This document shows, piece by piece, positions 9,103 through 17,179 of a stretch of DNA of 64,000 bases. A model generated the notes under the pieces. It was not told where the DNA came from. It did no database searches and saw nothing but the letters and a program-made list of their open reading frames with translations. The DNA is from B1SED10-75 sp964636865 (GTDB lineage Bacteria; Bacillota; Dethiobacteria; DTU022; PWGO01). The stretch is taken from contig CAZWVJ010000001.1 in assembly GCA_964636865.1 (NCBI GenBank), positions 1 to 64,000 of the forward strand, written 5' to 3'. Numbering within the stretch: the first letter of the stretch is position 1; each line of letters begins with the position of its first letter. A program made the translations under genes and the position numbers.

Positions 9103-9855
9103 TCATGAAGATTCTGCCTTGACTAATTTAATGTTTCCCTGAGCCGCCATCTTTTCTCCCTGAATAATTAGCAAGCCTTCAATTCCCTCTATTTGAAGGG
9201 CTGTTTGCAAAATTTCTTCCAGATTCTTTTGTCCATCAATCATATTACCCACAGAAGTAGCCACGGCATCCGCCAGTGGTGTAGAAGGTGATAAAACAAC
9301 CACGGCATCGGCTTCACCGCTGCTGTATGAAGGGCCCACAGTAGCTGAAGAAGTACATATCCCCAACGGGGTGCTCTCCGGCATAATTTCCAGGGCGACT
9401 TTTCCGCTTAAGGGAGAATTCCCGGCATAAACTCCTACCCGGCAGGTATTTTCTACCTGCAGAAAAATGTCTCCCCCGTTCTCCACAATAACTTCCCGCG
9501 CATCCTCCAGCAAATATTCCCCCGCTAATTCGGCAAAAATTCCCGCTACTGCAGCCATAGGCCCTACATTAACTTTATTGCCGGCCCGCATCATTTGTAG
9601 CGCTATATCCGGTAATTCGTGAGGATTTTCAACTATAAAAGGTTCTATGGTTGTTTGAAATTCCGGGCAGTAATTAATAAATTTTTCAAGTTCTTGCCTT
9701 TTGCCCCAGATATGTTTTTCCACCAGACTGCTTAAATTTTCGCTAAAATGAAGGGCATCAACGGCTATCCAGAGGTCGGTTTCTTTAACTTTTACCGTAA
9801 AAGAAACCATCCGTTCATTTTCCATTAACTGGCGGTAAAACCTGCGAGAAGTCAT
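9103..9855 (-). CDS. UPF0280 / COG2122 protein linked to homocysteine synthesis
   Basis: This 250-residue protein belongs to the UPF0280 (COG2122) family, which is distantly related to ApbE. Recognisable segments are GPMAAVAGIFAE, VENGGDIFLQ, GICTSSATVGPSYS, and a DAVATSVGN motif near the C-terminus. In methanogens and other anaerobes this family co-occurs with DUF39 and NIL-ferredoxin proteins that make homocysteine from aspartate semialdehyde and sulfide. Its own reaction is not settled. I chose the ATG at 9855 because it overlaps the stop of the upstream ferredoxin gene as ATGA, a sign of translational coupling. A longer reading frame extends to 9912 but would overlap that gene by 61 bp. 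Confidence 0.82.
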   Translation of the reverse strand: MTSRRFYRQLMENERMVSFTVKVKETDLWIAVDALHFSENLSSLVEKHIWGKRQELEKFINYCPEFQTTIEPFIVENPHELPDIALQMMRAGNKVNVGPMAAVAGIFAELAGEYLLEDAREVIVENGGDIFLQVENTCRVGVYAGNSPLSGKVALEIMPESTPLGICTSSATVGPSYSSGEADAVVVLSPSTPLADAVATSVGNMIDGQKNLEEILQTALQIEGIEGLLIIQGEKMAAQGNIKLVKAESS

Positions 9856-10274
9856 CCCGTAGTATTCTCCATAAGAGTTTCCATTGCTTTGGCCGGGCAA
9901 GCCTTCAAACAATGTTCACAAGCGACACATTTACTTTCATCAAAATGCACAATCATTTCCGGCCTTTGCAAATAAAGAGCTCCTGAAGGGCATATTACTG
10001 TGCAGGCACCGCAGTGAGTGCATTTATCTTCACGCCAAATTATCTGCTGTTTCAAGGTAGTAATCCTTACTCCCTGCGCACTTAACCAATCTATACCCTC
10101 ATTAAAGTCACCCTCTTCGCCGTTAATCTCTACGATTAAACGCCCTTCTTTTCGCGGGTTTATATTCGCCCTGAGGATGTTCACCATAAGTCGATAATCC
10201 CTTATCAAGTAATAGATAAAAGGCTGCTCCACCAGAGTAGCCGGAAAATGCAGGACTACTTTCTTTCGAATCAA
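9852..10274 (-). CDS. NIL-domain protein with 2[4Fe-4S] ferredoxin domain
   Basis: This 140-residue protein joins an N-terminal NIL domain (about residues 1-72, the small substrate-binding fold found on methionine importers) to a bacterial-type ferredoxin. Two CxxCxxCxxxCP clusters are intact: Cys85, 88, 91, 95 and Cys116, 119, 122, 126. The family (MA1822-like) supplies electrons or helps sulfur transfer in aspartate semialdehyde-dependent homocysteine formation. It starts with TTG at 10274, 7 nt after a GGAGGTG site, 26 bp after the DUF39 gene. Its stop overlaps the next gene's start by 4 nt. Confidence 0.88.
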   Translation of the reverse strand: MIRKKVVLHFPATLVEQPFIYYLIRDYRLMVNILRANINPRKEGRLIVEINGEEGDFNEGIDWLSAQGVRITTLKQQIIWREDKCTHCGACTVICPSGALYLQRPEMIVHFDESKCVACEHCLKACPAKAMETLMENTTG

Positions 10275-10300
10275 AGCAATTCACCTCCCACACCAATACT

Positions 10301-11464
10301 TTATTCAAACCCAGGTAGCGCGGCTGCCGGCCTGGTGAGAGTAAAATTACCTTCTTTAATCCAGGTTTTTAAAGTTTCAGCAATCTCCCTGGCCCCGGCA
10401 TAACTTGCAAGAGGTGCTGCCGGAACTTCCTGCCCCTCAATTTTCACTATGCCGGACTTTAATTCTCCGTAGCTAACCCATCCCAGGTTACTGCCTTCTT
10501 TGTAAGGGAAACCTCGGCTATACTCCATAATCGGCGCATAGATGTCTTCATCCTTTACCGCTGTATATTGCAAAATCTCTTCGTTCAAAATGGGAATGGG
10601 GACACCCATCCCCACCTGCATGGTGACACCATAACCAAGATAACTTAAACCCCTGAGCCAACGACTTTGCATTTGCTTGAGATTCCCCACCAAAGACAAG
10701 GTTGCCCCCGGTGCCTTGGTTGTGCCTTTTTCCACCCGAGGGGCATGGGGATTATGCTGGGTGCCATGCCAGGCCACATAGCCTATACCGCCTCCAAGAA
10801 ATATGGAAGTGCCTATACCAATGGTCTTTAAGTAGGGGTCATTAAAAAGCGGACTGAGCTGCCCGGCAGTGCTGAAATTAATATTTCCCATGTGGGGCTT
10901 TAAGATTCCCATATAAGTATAAATTGTGCGATCAGAAGTGTTAACCGCCGCGTTATAATTCTGGTAAGCATTACGGGGATTGAAAAGAAAGGCTTCTTGC
11001 ATATCTTCCAACCGCATCTTTGTTTCCCATTTTTCCCGGGGATAGCAATCAGTTCCGTAGGCATAAGCCTCAAGATTAATTTCTTTTCCGTCAACCAGGT
11101 CCTCTATGACATGAGCCCCACCGTAAGGGAATTCCCCGGGGTATTTACTATTACCCGGGTCTGACTCGGGCAAAGAAGTTGCTCCCAGATAAAGATCAAC
11201 CGCTGCTATGCCGGCATAAGCAGGCACATCATTCAAATATACTTCCGAAATCTTGATGCGCGGTTGAGGATGGCCTACATTTAATATTACACCGGAAGAG
11301 CACATGGGCCCAAAAGTTCCTGTAGTTACCACATCTACTTCCGAAGCAGTTTTTTTAACTCCTTCTTCTTCTACCAGGGAAATAACTTCTTCCGCAGTAA
11401 CTACTACAGCGTTTCCTTTTTTTATTTTTTCATTAATTTCTTCGTAACTTTTAGTTTTACCCAA
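10301..11464 (-). CDS. DUF39 homocysteine biosynthesis protein (aspartate semialdehyde sulfurtransferase family)
   Basis: This 387-residue protein is a DUF39 (HcyBio) family member. In anaerobes this family converts aspartate semialdehyde and a sulfur donor to homocysteine, replacing the usual activated-homoserine route. Two cysteines stand in well-conserved contexts, GTFGPMCSSG (Cys55) and AYGTDCYPREKW (Cys140), and are candidates for persulfide chemistry. The methanogen form has C-terminal CBS domains. This one ends at 387 residues without them. It starts with TTG at 11464, 5 nt after GGGGGAG, and leads a run with the NIL-ferredoxin and COG2122 genes. A TATAAT-like box lies at 11500-11505 on the - strand, with no good -35. 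Confidence 0.87.
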   Translation of the reverse strand: MGKTKSYEEINEKIKKGNAVVVTAEEVISLVEEEGVKKTASEVDVVTTGTFGPMCSSGVILNVGHPQPRIKISEVYLNDVPAYAGIAAVDLYLGATSLPESDPGNSKYPGEFPYGGAHVIEDLVDGKEINLEAYAYGTDCYPREKWETKMRLEDMQEAFLFNPRNAYQNYNAAVNTSDRTIYTYMGILKPHMGNINFSTAGQLSPLFNDPYLKTIGIGTSIFLGGGIGYVAWHGTQHNPHAPRVEKGTTKAPGATLSLVGNLKQMQSRWLRGLSYLGYGVTMQVGMGVPIPILNEEILQYTAVKDEDIYAPIMEYSRGFPYKEGSNLGWVSYGELKSGIVKIEGQEVPAAPLASYAGAREIAETLKTWIKEGNFTLTRPAAALPGFE

Positions 11465-11600
11465 AAGAGCTCCCCCTTTCTCAATCTTTCATTACATATA
11501 TTATATAAGAATACATTAATTACAGCTATAACTTATTAAAACATCTTTTTGCCTAACAATCAATTAACTTTTCTATATGCTTAATTTATTTTTTTAAGAA

Positions 11601-11634
11601 TAAGCCCCTCTCCACCAAGGGAAAGAGGGGCTTA
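11601..11634 (-). terminator. Hairpin downstream of the cupin isomerase gene
   Basis: A perfect 11-bp stem (TAAGCCCCTCT paired with AGAGGGGCTTA) with a 12-nt loop lies about 50 bp after the stop of the cupin isomerase gene. On the - strand the hairpin is followed by a modestly U-rich stretch. It probably ends that transcript and separates it from the DUF39 operon. Confidence 0.65.
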
Positions 11635-11686
11635 TCTAATTATTGGCAAACATCTCTTCGCCCTAAAAAAAACAAAACAGGCTCTT

Positions 11687-12517
11687 TTAATCCGATGACA
11701 ATGTAGATTTTTCTTTAAGCAGGCTCTGCAGGTATTCTTCGAATACTGGCCCATATTTCTCCGGGTGAAGCAAGAAAGAAAGGGAATCGGGATCTTTATG
11801 TAAAACCCGGTAGATAGGTAAGCCGGTATGTATATTAAACCTGGGAACAGGCATAACTGAGCAGCGCCGAAGTGAAGGAAGGTAATCATACTGGGAGTTA
11901 GGCAAAAATACCGGGCCTTCTTCGTCATAAAGTTCGAAATAGCCCCCTCCTTTACGGGATTCCATGGGTTTATAAACAGACTCACACGCACCAGCCACCC
12001 AATTGCTCAAAATCAAATAATCTTCTCCGGGATTGATGGTAACATGGCCAAAACCGGGAGGAAGGAGGACTTTATCGCCCGGCTTGGCCGTAATAAGAAG
12101 TACCTTTTCAATTTCACCCAAGTCATCTTTTTGGGGACGCTGCAACAGAAAATGGGCTCGCCCGTATAAGACTTCGTAAACTTCCGGATAAGTAAAACCG
12201 GTCCCCGGTTTTTCGGAGTGGTAATGACCGGCTGTTTTTATGAACTCCCTGCCAATAGTTCCCGGACATAAAATGGTAATATCATAGCGCAGCCCTCTTT
12301 CAGAAATTTCCTGCGCTTCTTCTACCGGAGCCACTCCGCGATAAAAGCAGTAAAGTTCTTCCGGTCCTTCTTCATCAGGCTCAAAAAGGACGCTTTTCAT
12401 TTCTTGGCGGGTCCGTATTATCGGTTCTTCAGCAACCAGTTCTTCAGAAAATAATATTTTTTTGTTTTTACCGTCCCATGTTATCGGGAGGCCACTTTGT
12501 TTCTCCAAATCTATCAA
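11687..12517 (-). CDS. Cupin-type (archaeal-like) glucose-6-phosphate isomerase
   Basis: This 276-residue protein matches the cupin phosphoglucose isomerase family (PF06560), which interconverts glucose-6-phosphate and fructose-6-phosphate and is unrelated to the common bacterial Pgi. Metal-binding cupin residues are visible: His98 and His100 in AGHYH, Glu112 in YPEVYEVLYG, and His158 in LLPPGFGHVTINPG. Archaeal enzymes are near 190 residues; this one is longer at both ends. It starts with TTG at 12517, about 8 nt after AAGGAGG. It lies 96 bp downstream of GAPDH on the same strand, which fits a role in glycolysis or gluconeogenesis. Confidence 0.75.
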   Translation of the reverse strand: MIDLEKQSGLPITWDGKNKKILFSEELVAEEPIIRTRQEMKSVLFEPDEEGPEELYCFYRGVAPVEEAQEISERGLRYDITILCPGTIGREFIKTAGHYHSEKPGTGFTYPEVYEVLYGRAHFLLQRPQKDDLGEIEKVLLITAKPGDKVLLPPGFGHVTINPGEDYLILSNWVAGACESVYKPMESRKGGGYFELYDEEGPVFLPNSQYDYLPSLRRCSVMPVPRFNIHTGLPIYRVLHKDPDSLSFLLHPEKYGPVFEEYLQSLLKEKSTLSSD

Positions 12518-12613
12518 AGAGGATACCTCCTTCTACTTAAGAAGCAGAGCCACTTAAGAACAAGAAATATTTAAGTTACTCTATTTAATTAATCAATTTC
12601 CTATCTATTATTT

Positions 12614-13609
12614 TTAAAAGAAACTTCCCATATAAGATATCAAATCTCCCAGTCGGCATGAGTAAGCCCATTCGTTATCGTACCAAGCCACTACCCTTAA
12701 AAGATTTCCTCCTACTACCATGGTAGAAATACCATCTACTACACTGGAATAAGGATTACCTTTATAATCTACTGATACTAAGGGTTCATCACTGTAACCA
12801 AGAACAGAAGACCGCTCTGCTTCTTGCTTGAAAGCCTCATTAATTTCATTTTCATCAGCATCTTTCGCCAATTCTGCAACCAGATCGATCAAAGATACAG
12901 TAGTAGTGGGAAGCCTCAAGGCAAATCCGTTAAGCAAGCCATCCAGCTCTGGTATAACCAGCCCTACAGCTTTAGCCGCACCTGTAGTGGTAGGAATGAT
13001 AGAAACACCGGCAGCACGCGTACGGCGCAAATCTTTATGAGGAGAATCCAGTAATGATTGATCATTGGTATAGGCATGGGCAGTGTTCATCAAACCTTTT
13101 TTTACTCCAAAATTCTCTTGCAAGACCTTGACCACCGGGGCTAAAGCATTAGTAGTACAAGAAGCATTAGAGATAACATGATGATCATCATGGCTGTAAT
13201 CACTTTCGTTTACGCCCAATACTACAGTTAGATCCATGCCTTTCCCCGGGGCGCTGACTATTACTTTTTTCGCCCCGGCATTAAAGTGGGCAGCAGCGGC
13301 TTCGCGGGAAGTAAATAAACCGGTAGACTCCACAACTATGTCTATGTCCAGGTCTTTCCAGGGAAGACTTGCGGGATCTTTTTCACCAAAAACTTTGATC
13401 TCGTCGTTTCCAATCATAATGTTGTCCCCGCGCACTTCGACATCTTCGTCGAAAATACCGTAATTAGAATCGTATTTCAGCAGATGGGCTAAAGTAGCGC
13501 TGTCAGTTAGATCGTTTACCGCGGCTACTTTGAACTCCTCTCTACCCCATCCGGCGCGCAACGCCAGTCGCCCTATTCTGCCAAATCCGTTGATAGCTAC
13601 TTTCAACAT
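12614..13609 (-). CDS. gap: Glyceraldehyde-3-phosphate dehydrogenase
   Basis: This 331-residue protein is a full-length type I phosphorylating GAPDH. It has the NGFGRIGR dinucleotide loop, AVNDLTD with the Asp that favours NAD over NADP, and the catalytic Cys in SNASCTTNALAP. RAAGVSIIPTTTGAAKA and the C-terminal WYDNEWAYSCR follow. It oxidises glyceraldehyde-3-phosphate to 1,3-bisphosphoglycerate. It is followed by the cupin isomerase, not by the usual pgk-tpi-gpm genes. A probable promoter lies about 165 bp upstream. Confidence 0.95.
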   Translation of the reverse strand: MLKVAINGFGRIGRLALRAGWGREEFKVAAVNDLTDSATLAHLLKYDSNYGIFDEDVEVRGDNIMIGNDEIKVFGEKDPASLPWKDLDIDIVVESTGLFTSREAAAAHFNAGAKKVIVSAPGKGMDLTVVLGVNESDYSHDDHHVISNASCTTNALAPVVKVLQENFGVKKGLMNTAHAYTNDQSLLDSPHKDLRRTRAAGVSIIPTTTGAAKAVGLVIPELDGLLNGFALRLPTTTVSLIDLVAELAKDADENEINEAFKQEAERSSVLGYSDEPLVSVDYKGNPYSSVVDGISTMVVGGNLLRVVAWYDNEWAYSCRLGDLISYMGSFF

Positions 13610-13774
13610 AATCTTCCTCCTTTTTGTGTTAAATTTACTAGCTCCAATAATATTGCTGCATATTCTATTATTATTTTGAGGGCTTTACTTCTAACCCTAA
13701 TTTATCCTTTTTATTTCCTCTTAAGGATAAAATAAGACAAGCATATAAAATGTTGCCTTAAAAATTGTAGCAGC

Positions 13775-13802
13775 CTTATACATATGTTAAAATAAGAGTC
13801 AA
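13775..13802 (-). promoter_or_regulatory. Candidate sigma-A promoter of the gap gene
   Basis: On the - strand TTGACT (13802-13797) is followed after 16 bp by TATAAG (13780-13775). It lies about 165 bp upstream of the gap start codon, in the spacer divergent from dapB. The long leader leaves room for transcript-level control, but no known riboswitch was seen in it. Confidence 0.45.
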
Positions 13803-13901
13803 TATAAATCTCACAATAAATATATTATATCATTTATTTCATAACTGCAATAGTTATTTAAAATAACAATAGTATACTAAAGCAAGGAGGGTAAAGAGAA
13901 A

Positions 13902-14720
13902 ATGTCGAATATTAAAGTAATCATTTGCGGCGCTTGCGGAAAAATGGGCCAGGAAGCAACCAAAACCGTAAGCAAAGAAGAAAACCTGGATTTGGTAGGA
14001 GCCATAGATATAAATAATACGGAAAAAGATATCGGACTCATAACCCAAAATCAAGCTTTGGGAATTTATATTTCAAATGACCTGGAATATGTTATTAGCA
14101 ACACGGCACCACAGGTAATGATAGATTTTACAGCTCCTACCGTGGTAAAGGAGCATATTCATACAGCCTTGCAAAACAACATTGTTCCGGTGGTGGGCAC
14201 TACAGGATTAACTAATGAAGACCTTGAAGAAATTAATGAATGGATTCAAAGCTACGAAACCGGGGCCATTATTGCCCCCAACTTTGCCCTGGGAGCAATA
14301 TTAATGATGAAATTTTCCTGCATCGCCGCCCGCTTTTTGCCCCAGGTAGAAATAATTGAATTGCATCACGATCAAAAAATTGATGCTCCTTCCGGCACAG
14401 CCTTAAAAACAGCCCAAATGATCAAAGAAGAACAGGAAAATTTTGGCATTAGCAGCACCTCTGAAAACAAGACTGAAGAAATAGAAAAGATAAACGGCGC
14501 TCGAGGAGGTAAAATTGGAGACATTCACCTCCACAGTGTTAGATTGCAGGGAAAAGTAGCCCACCAGGAAGTCATGTTCGGCGGCAAGGGACAAACTTTA
14601 AGCATCCGTCACGATTCACTGGATCGGAGTTCATTTATGCCGGGCCTGGTTATGGCAGTCAAAGAAGCTGTCGGTCTTAAAAAATTGATCTATGGGCTTG
14701 AAAACCTAATTGAATTTTAA
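13902..14720 (+). CDS. dapB: 4-hydroxy-tetrahydrodipicolinate reductase
   Basis: This 272-residue enzyme reduces 4-hydroxy-tetrahydrodipicolinate in the lysine/meso-diaminopimelate pathway. The N-terminal nucleotide loop is CGACGKMGQ (about residues 8-16). VVGTTGL and the ELHHDQKIDAPSGTA motif mark the catalytic and substrate-binding region. It is one of only two + strand genes between 8 and 56 kb, set among leftward genes. An AAGGAGGG site precedes the ATG. It converges with the hydrolase gene. Confidence 0.95.
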   Translation: MSNIKVIICGACGKMGQEATKTVSKEENLDLVGAIDINNTEKDIGLITQNQALGIYISNDLEYVISNTAPQVMIDFTAPTVVKEHIHTALQNNIVPVVGTTGLTNEDLEEINEWIQSYETGAIIAPNFALGAILMMKFSCIAARFLPQVEIIELHHDQKIDAPSGTALKTAQMIKEEQENFGISSTSENKTEEIEKINGARGGKIGDIHLHSVRLQGKVAHQEVMFGGKGQTLSIRHDSLDRSSFMPGLVMAVKEAVGLKKLIYGLENLIEF

Positions 14721-14756
14721 AAGGAAAAATAACCTTTCATTCTTAATGAATCAGAT

Positions 14757-15545
14757 TTATAGATTAGCTGTCAGGAATTCTTCTATCCAAATCTGCAGAT
14801 ATTTTAAAGCCTTGCGAGAACTACGCAGGCGATGCCCCACCCGGGGGAATGTAACTATGCGTTTATCTCCGCCTGCTCTCTCATAAAGGGTATGCGCATG
14901 CGAAAGAGTTACTAAATCATCTTTTTCCCCGTGCATAATTAAAATAGGCCGGGGGGGCAAAAGATGAATTTTTTCTTCGGGACGAATGCTCATAAACCGT
15001 TGAAGCCACTCTTCTTGAGGGGGAAGTGCAGTGGGCCGGCGGAAAAGGCCGATCTGCCGAAACCATTCCCATACGGCTTCCGGTGTAAGCTTTTCCATTA
15101 AAAAAGAAAAATTGCCGGGGCAAGCCCCCAGCGCCAAGGCTTTTACCCTATCATCTTCCACTGCTGCCTCTAAAGCCACCGCTGCTCCGGCGCTAAACCC
15201 CAAAAAAATCAAAGGGGAGTATCCATAATCTGTAAAATAATAATTAATCACTGCTTGCAGATCTTCTTTCCAATTCACAAGGTCAATATTGCCTCCGCTT
15301 TCCCCTGTACCCCGAAAGTTAAAAAAAACAGTGGCTAATCTCCGGCGGGCAAAAAGGCGGCCAAGGTAATCGTACCCTTTGGACTGCCGGCCTTCTCCTG
15401 AAGGGATGCCATGGCAAAGTATGAGGCCTCCTTTAATTTTTTGTTCATCTGCAGGTATAAATACTTCTCCATGTAATTCATCATCATCTACCTGCAAATT
15501 GAATTTCTTCTCAATTATCCTGATTTTTGCTGTTTTAGATGGCAT
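14757..15545 (-). CDS. Alpha/beta hydrolase (dienelactone hydrolase/prolyl oligopeptidase-like)
   Basis: This 262-residue protein shows the alpha/beta-hydrolase plan: an LCHGIPSG oxyanion segment, the nucleophile elbow GFSAGAA, the acid loop ILIMHGEKDDLV, and a late catalytic His in RVGHRL. No signal peptide is present, so it acts in the cytoplasm. Similar proteins are esterases or peptidases, and the substrate is unknown. It follows the PHP gene by 76 bp, with a perfect palindrome in the gap. Confidence 0.8.
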   Translation of the reverse strand: MPSKTAKIRIIEKKFNLQVDDDELHGEVFIPADEQKIKGGLILCHGIPSGEGRQSKGYDYLGRLFARRRLATVFFNFRGTGESGGNIDLVNWKEDLQAVINYYFTDYGYSPLIFLGFSAGAAVALEAAVEDDRVKALALGACPGNFSFLMEKLTPEAVWEWFRQIGLFRRPTALPPQEEWLQRFMSIRPEEKIHLLPPRPILIMHGEKDDLVTLSHAHTLYERAGGDKRIVTFPRVGHRLRSSRKALKYLQIWIEEFLTANL

Positions 15546-15565
15546 TGTTTTCTCCTGCTAATTAT

Positions 15566-15589
15566 AAATTATTTCCCGGGAAATAATTT
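15566..15589. promoter_or_regulatory. 24-bp perfect palindrome upstream of the hydrolase gene
   Basis: A 24-bp sequence reads identically on both strands, with half-site AAATTATTTCCC. It lies 20 bp upstream of the hydrolase start and 32 bp after the PHP stop codon. It could be a repressor operator or, as RNA, a small hairpin. The sequence alone does not decide. Confidence 0.45.
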
Positions 15590-15621
15590 CTTCATTTCTC
15601 CCACAAGGGTAGCCACATAAA

Positions 15622-16671
15622 TTAGCCCTCAATATAAACGGGGTTACTAAAAATCCACGGCCGACGCCTGCCAAATAGGGGGCAAAAATACACTTCTGCG
15701 CGGTAAGTTCCGGGAGTTGAAACTTTATAGTTTAATTGCCGGCTTCTGCATTCACAAATTAGTTCTCCATTCCTGATCAAGCGGATATATGAGCGGTGGT
15801 GAGGTGCTTTAACTTGCAATTGAAGCGTATCGCTCAATTTAGTTTTGCCCCCCATGGGTATTTCTTCGGAACCGTTCAAGGCTCCAAAATAAAAGTTGTG
15901 CCCTCCCCGATAACGATCAAAACAAATATAACAGTTACCTTTTTTAAGGGCTTCCTTAATTTGTCTTCGGGCAACCGCTGATTCTTCATTCAATTTTTCA
16001 GGCAAGCAAACATAGGTGTTAATAGTATGAAAAAGATCCCGGTAAGGGAATATTTCCATAGTATAAAAACCCACCCGGAATTTTATAGCATGGGCGTCAG
16101 TCCCTCCAATACCCACTACCGGTTTTTCCCGAGTATAGGCATCCCAGATTTTCAAGCATTGGCGGGGAGGACCTGCTTTCACCGGAGCATCTCGATCTCC
16201 AAAATACCACAAAAATATTTTCCAGCGGGAAGTCGCTTTTCCCTTCCACTGAGAAGAGTAATTCCACAATTCAATACCGGTAAACCCGTTTACCGTCCAA
16301 TCGATCCAGGGGTAAGCTGCTCCTTCCGTTACCAGGTGAGATCCTTTTTCAAAAGGGTGGGCCAAAAAACCGAAACCGCCCTGCCGGTTCACTTCATCGA
16401 TAGTTTTTTGTGGTTCGGAAGAATAGTCTTCTATAAAAGCCGTAGTATCCATTGCTAAATAATGGTTGGCCTCTTGGTTAAGTTCAACTCCCACAATAAT
16501 ATGGGTGCGCCCATATTTGCCTTCTTCGTGGGCTCCTTCTCGGGAAAGATGGTCGGTAATGATAACAAAATCAAGGTTCGCCGCATTCGCTGCTGCTGCT
16601 ATTTCTTCTATACTACCGGTTCCATCGGAATAAGTGGAATGGATATGGATATTTCCCGCATAATTATGCAT
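15622..16671 (-). CDS. PHP-domain phosphoesterase
   Basis: This 349-residue protein starts directly with a PHP (polymerase and histidinol phosphatase) domain. The metal-binding motif is NIHIHSTYSDG (residues 8-18), followed by IITDHL, HPFEKGSH and GGTDAHA. The first about 220 residues hold the metallo-phosphoesterase. The last about 100 residues look like a beta-rich appendage (LQVKAPHHRSYIRLIRNGEL). The substrate is unknown; related proteins act on nucleotides or phosphosugars. It lies just downstream of the ATP synthase operon (51 bp) on the same strand. Confidence 0.82.
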   Translation of the reverse strand: MHNYAGNIHIHSTYSDGTGSIEEIAAAANAANLDFVIITDHLSREGAHEEGKYGRTHIIVGVELNQEANHYLAMDTTAFIEDYSSEPQKTIDEVNRQGGFGFLAHPFEKGSHLVTEGAAYPWIDWTVNGFTGIELWNYSSQWKGKATSRWKIFLWYFGDRDAPVKAGPPRQCLKIWDAYTREKPVVGIGGTDAHAIKFRVGFYTMEIFPYRDLFHTINTYVCLPEKLNEESAVARRQIKEALKKGNCYICFDRYRGGHNFYFGALNGSEEIPMGGKTKLSDTLQLQVKAPHHRSYIRLIRNGELICECRSRQLNYKVSTPGTYRAEVYFCPLFGRRRPWIFSNPVYIEG

Positions 16672-16722
16672 TTCTACCTCAATTATAATTTTTTTCAGGT
16701 TGTAAATGAGTAAATCAAAAAT

Positions 16723-17136
16723 TTATTCACCGGATACAGTCCTGATCCGTGTGATGGCTCGCTGTAAGGCTGCCCTTGCCCTTATAAAATCTACGTCAGG
16801 GTCTGTTTCTGCCTTAGAAAGCCTTTCCTCTGCCCTTTCTTTAGCTCTTTCAGCCCTTTCCACATCTATCTCTTCAGGACGCTCTCCCGTATCCGCCAGA
16901 ATAGTAACCTGCGTAGGCAACACTTCCAGGTAACCTCCACCACTAATAGCTAAGGAATAGTAATCTTTCCCGGCTTGCGCCTGTAAAATACCTATACCTA
17001 ATCGGGTAGCCAGAGGAGCATGGTCATAATAGATGCCCATTTCCCCTTCGGAACCTTTCACTATAACATTTTCCACCCGGTCATCAAATAGAAGCTTTTC
17101 CGGTGTAACTACTATAAGTTGTATTTCTTCTCCCAT
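16723..17136 (-). CDS. atpC: ATP synthase epsilon subunit
   Basis: This 137-residue protein is the central-stalk epsilon subunit, with an N-terminal beta-sandwich (VVTPEKLLFDD ... GSEGEMGIYYDHAPLATRLGIG) and a C-terminal helical pair. It couples rotation of gamma and the c ring to the F1 head, and in many bacteria it restrains ATP hydrolysis. It closes the atp operon, 43 bp after atpD. Confidence 0.93.
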   Translation of the reverse strand: MGEEIQLIVVTPEKLLFDDRVENVIVKGSEGEMGIYYDHAPLATRLGIGILQAQAGKDYYSLAISGGGYLEVLPTQVTILADTGERPEEIDVERAERAKERAEERLSKAETDPDVDFIRARAALQRAITRIRTVSGE

Positions 17137-17179
17137 ACTTTCATTCTACCTTTCCGGTGAGATAAAGTTAACAGGTATA

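Noticed and set aside
9856..9912. Upstream extension of the COG2122 protein
   Set aside because: It would overlap the ferredoxin gene by 61 bp and has no ribosome-binding site; the ATGA overlap start is more credible.
11465..11600. Leader of the homocysteine operon checked for an S-box or T-box riboswitch
   Set aside because: No S-box core helices, no T-box consensus and no antiterminator-terminator pair were visible in the 136 bp.
14719..14737. AAAGG/CCTTT hairpin as terminator between dapB and the hydrolase
   Set aside because: The stem is only five base pairs and no clear U-tract follows.
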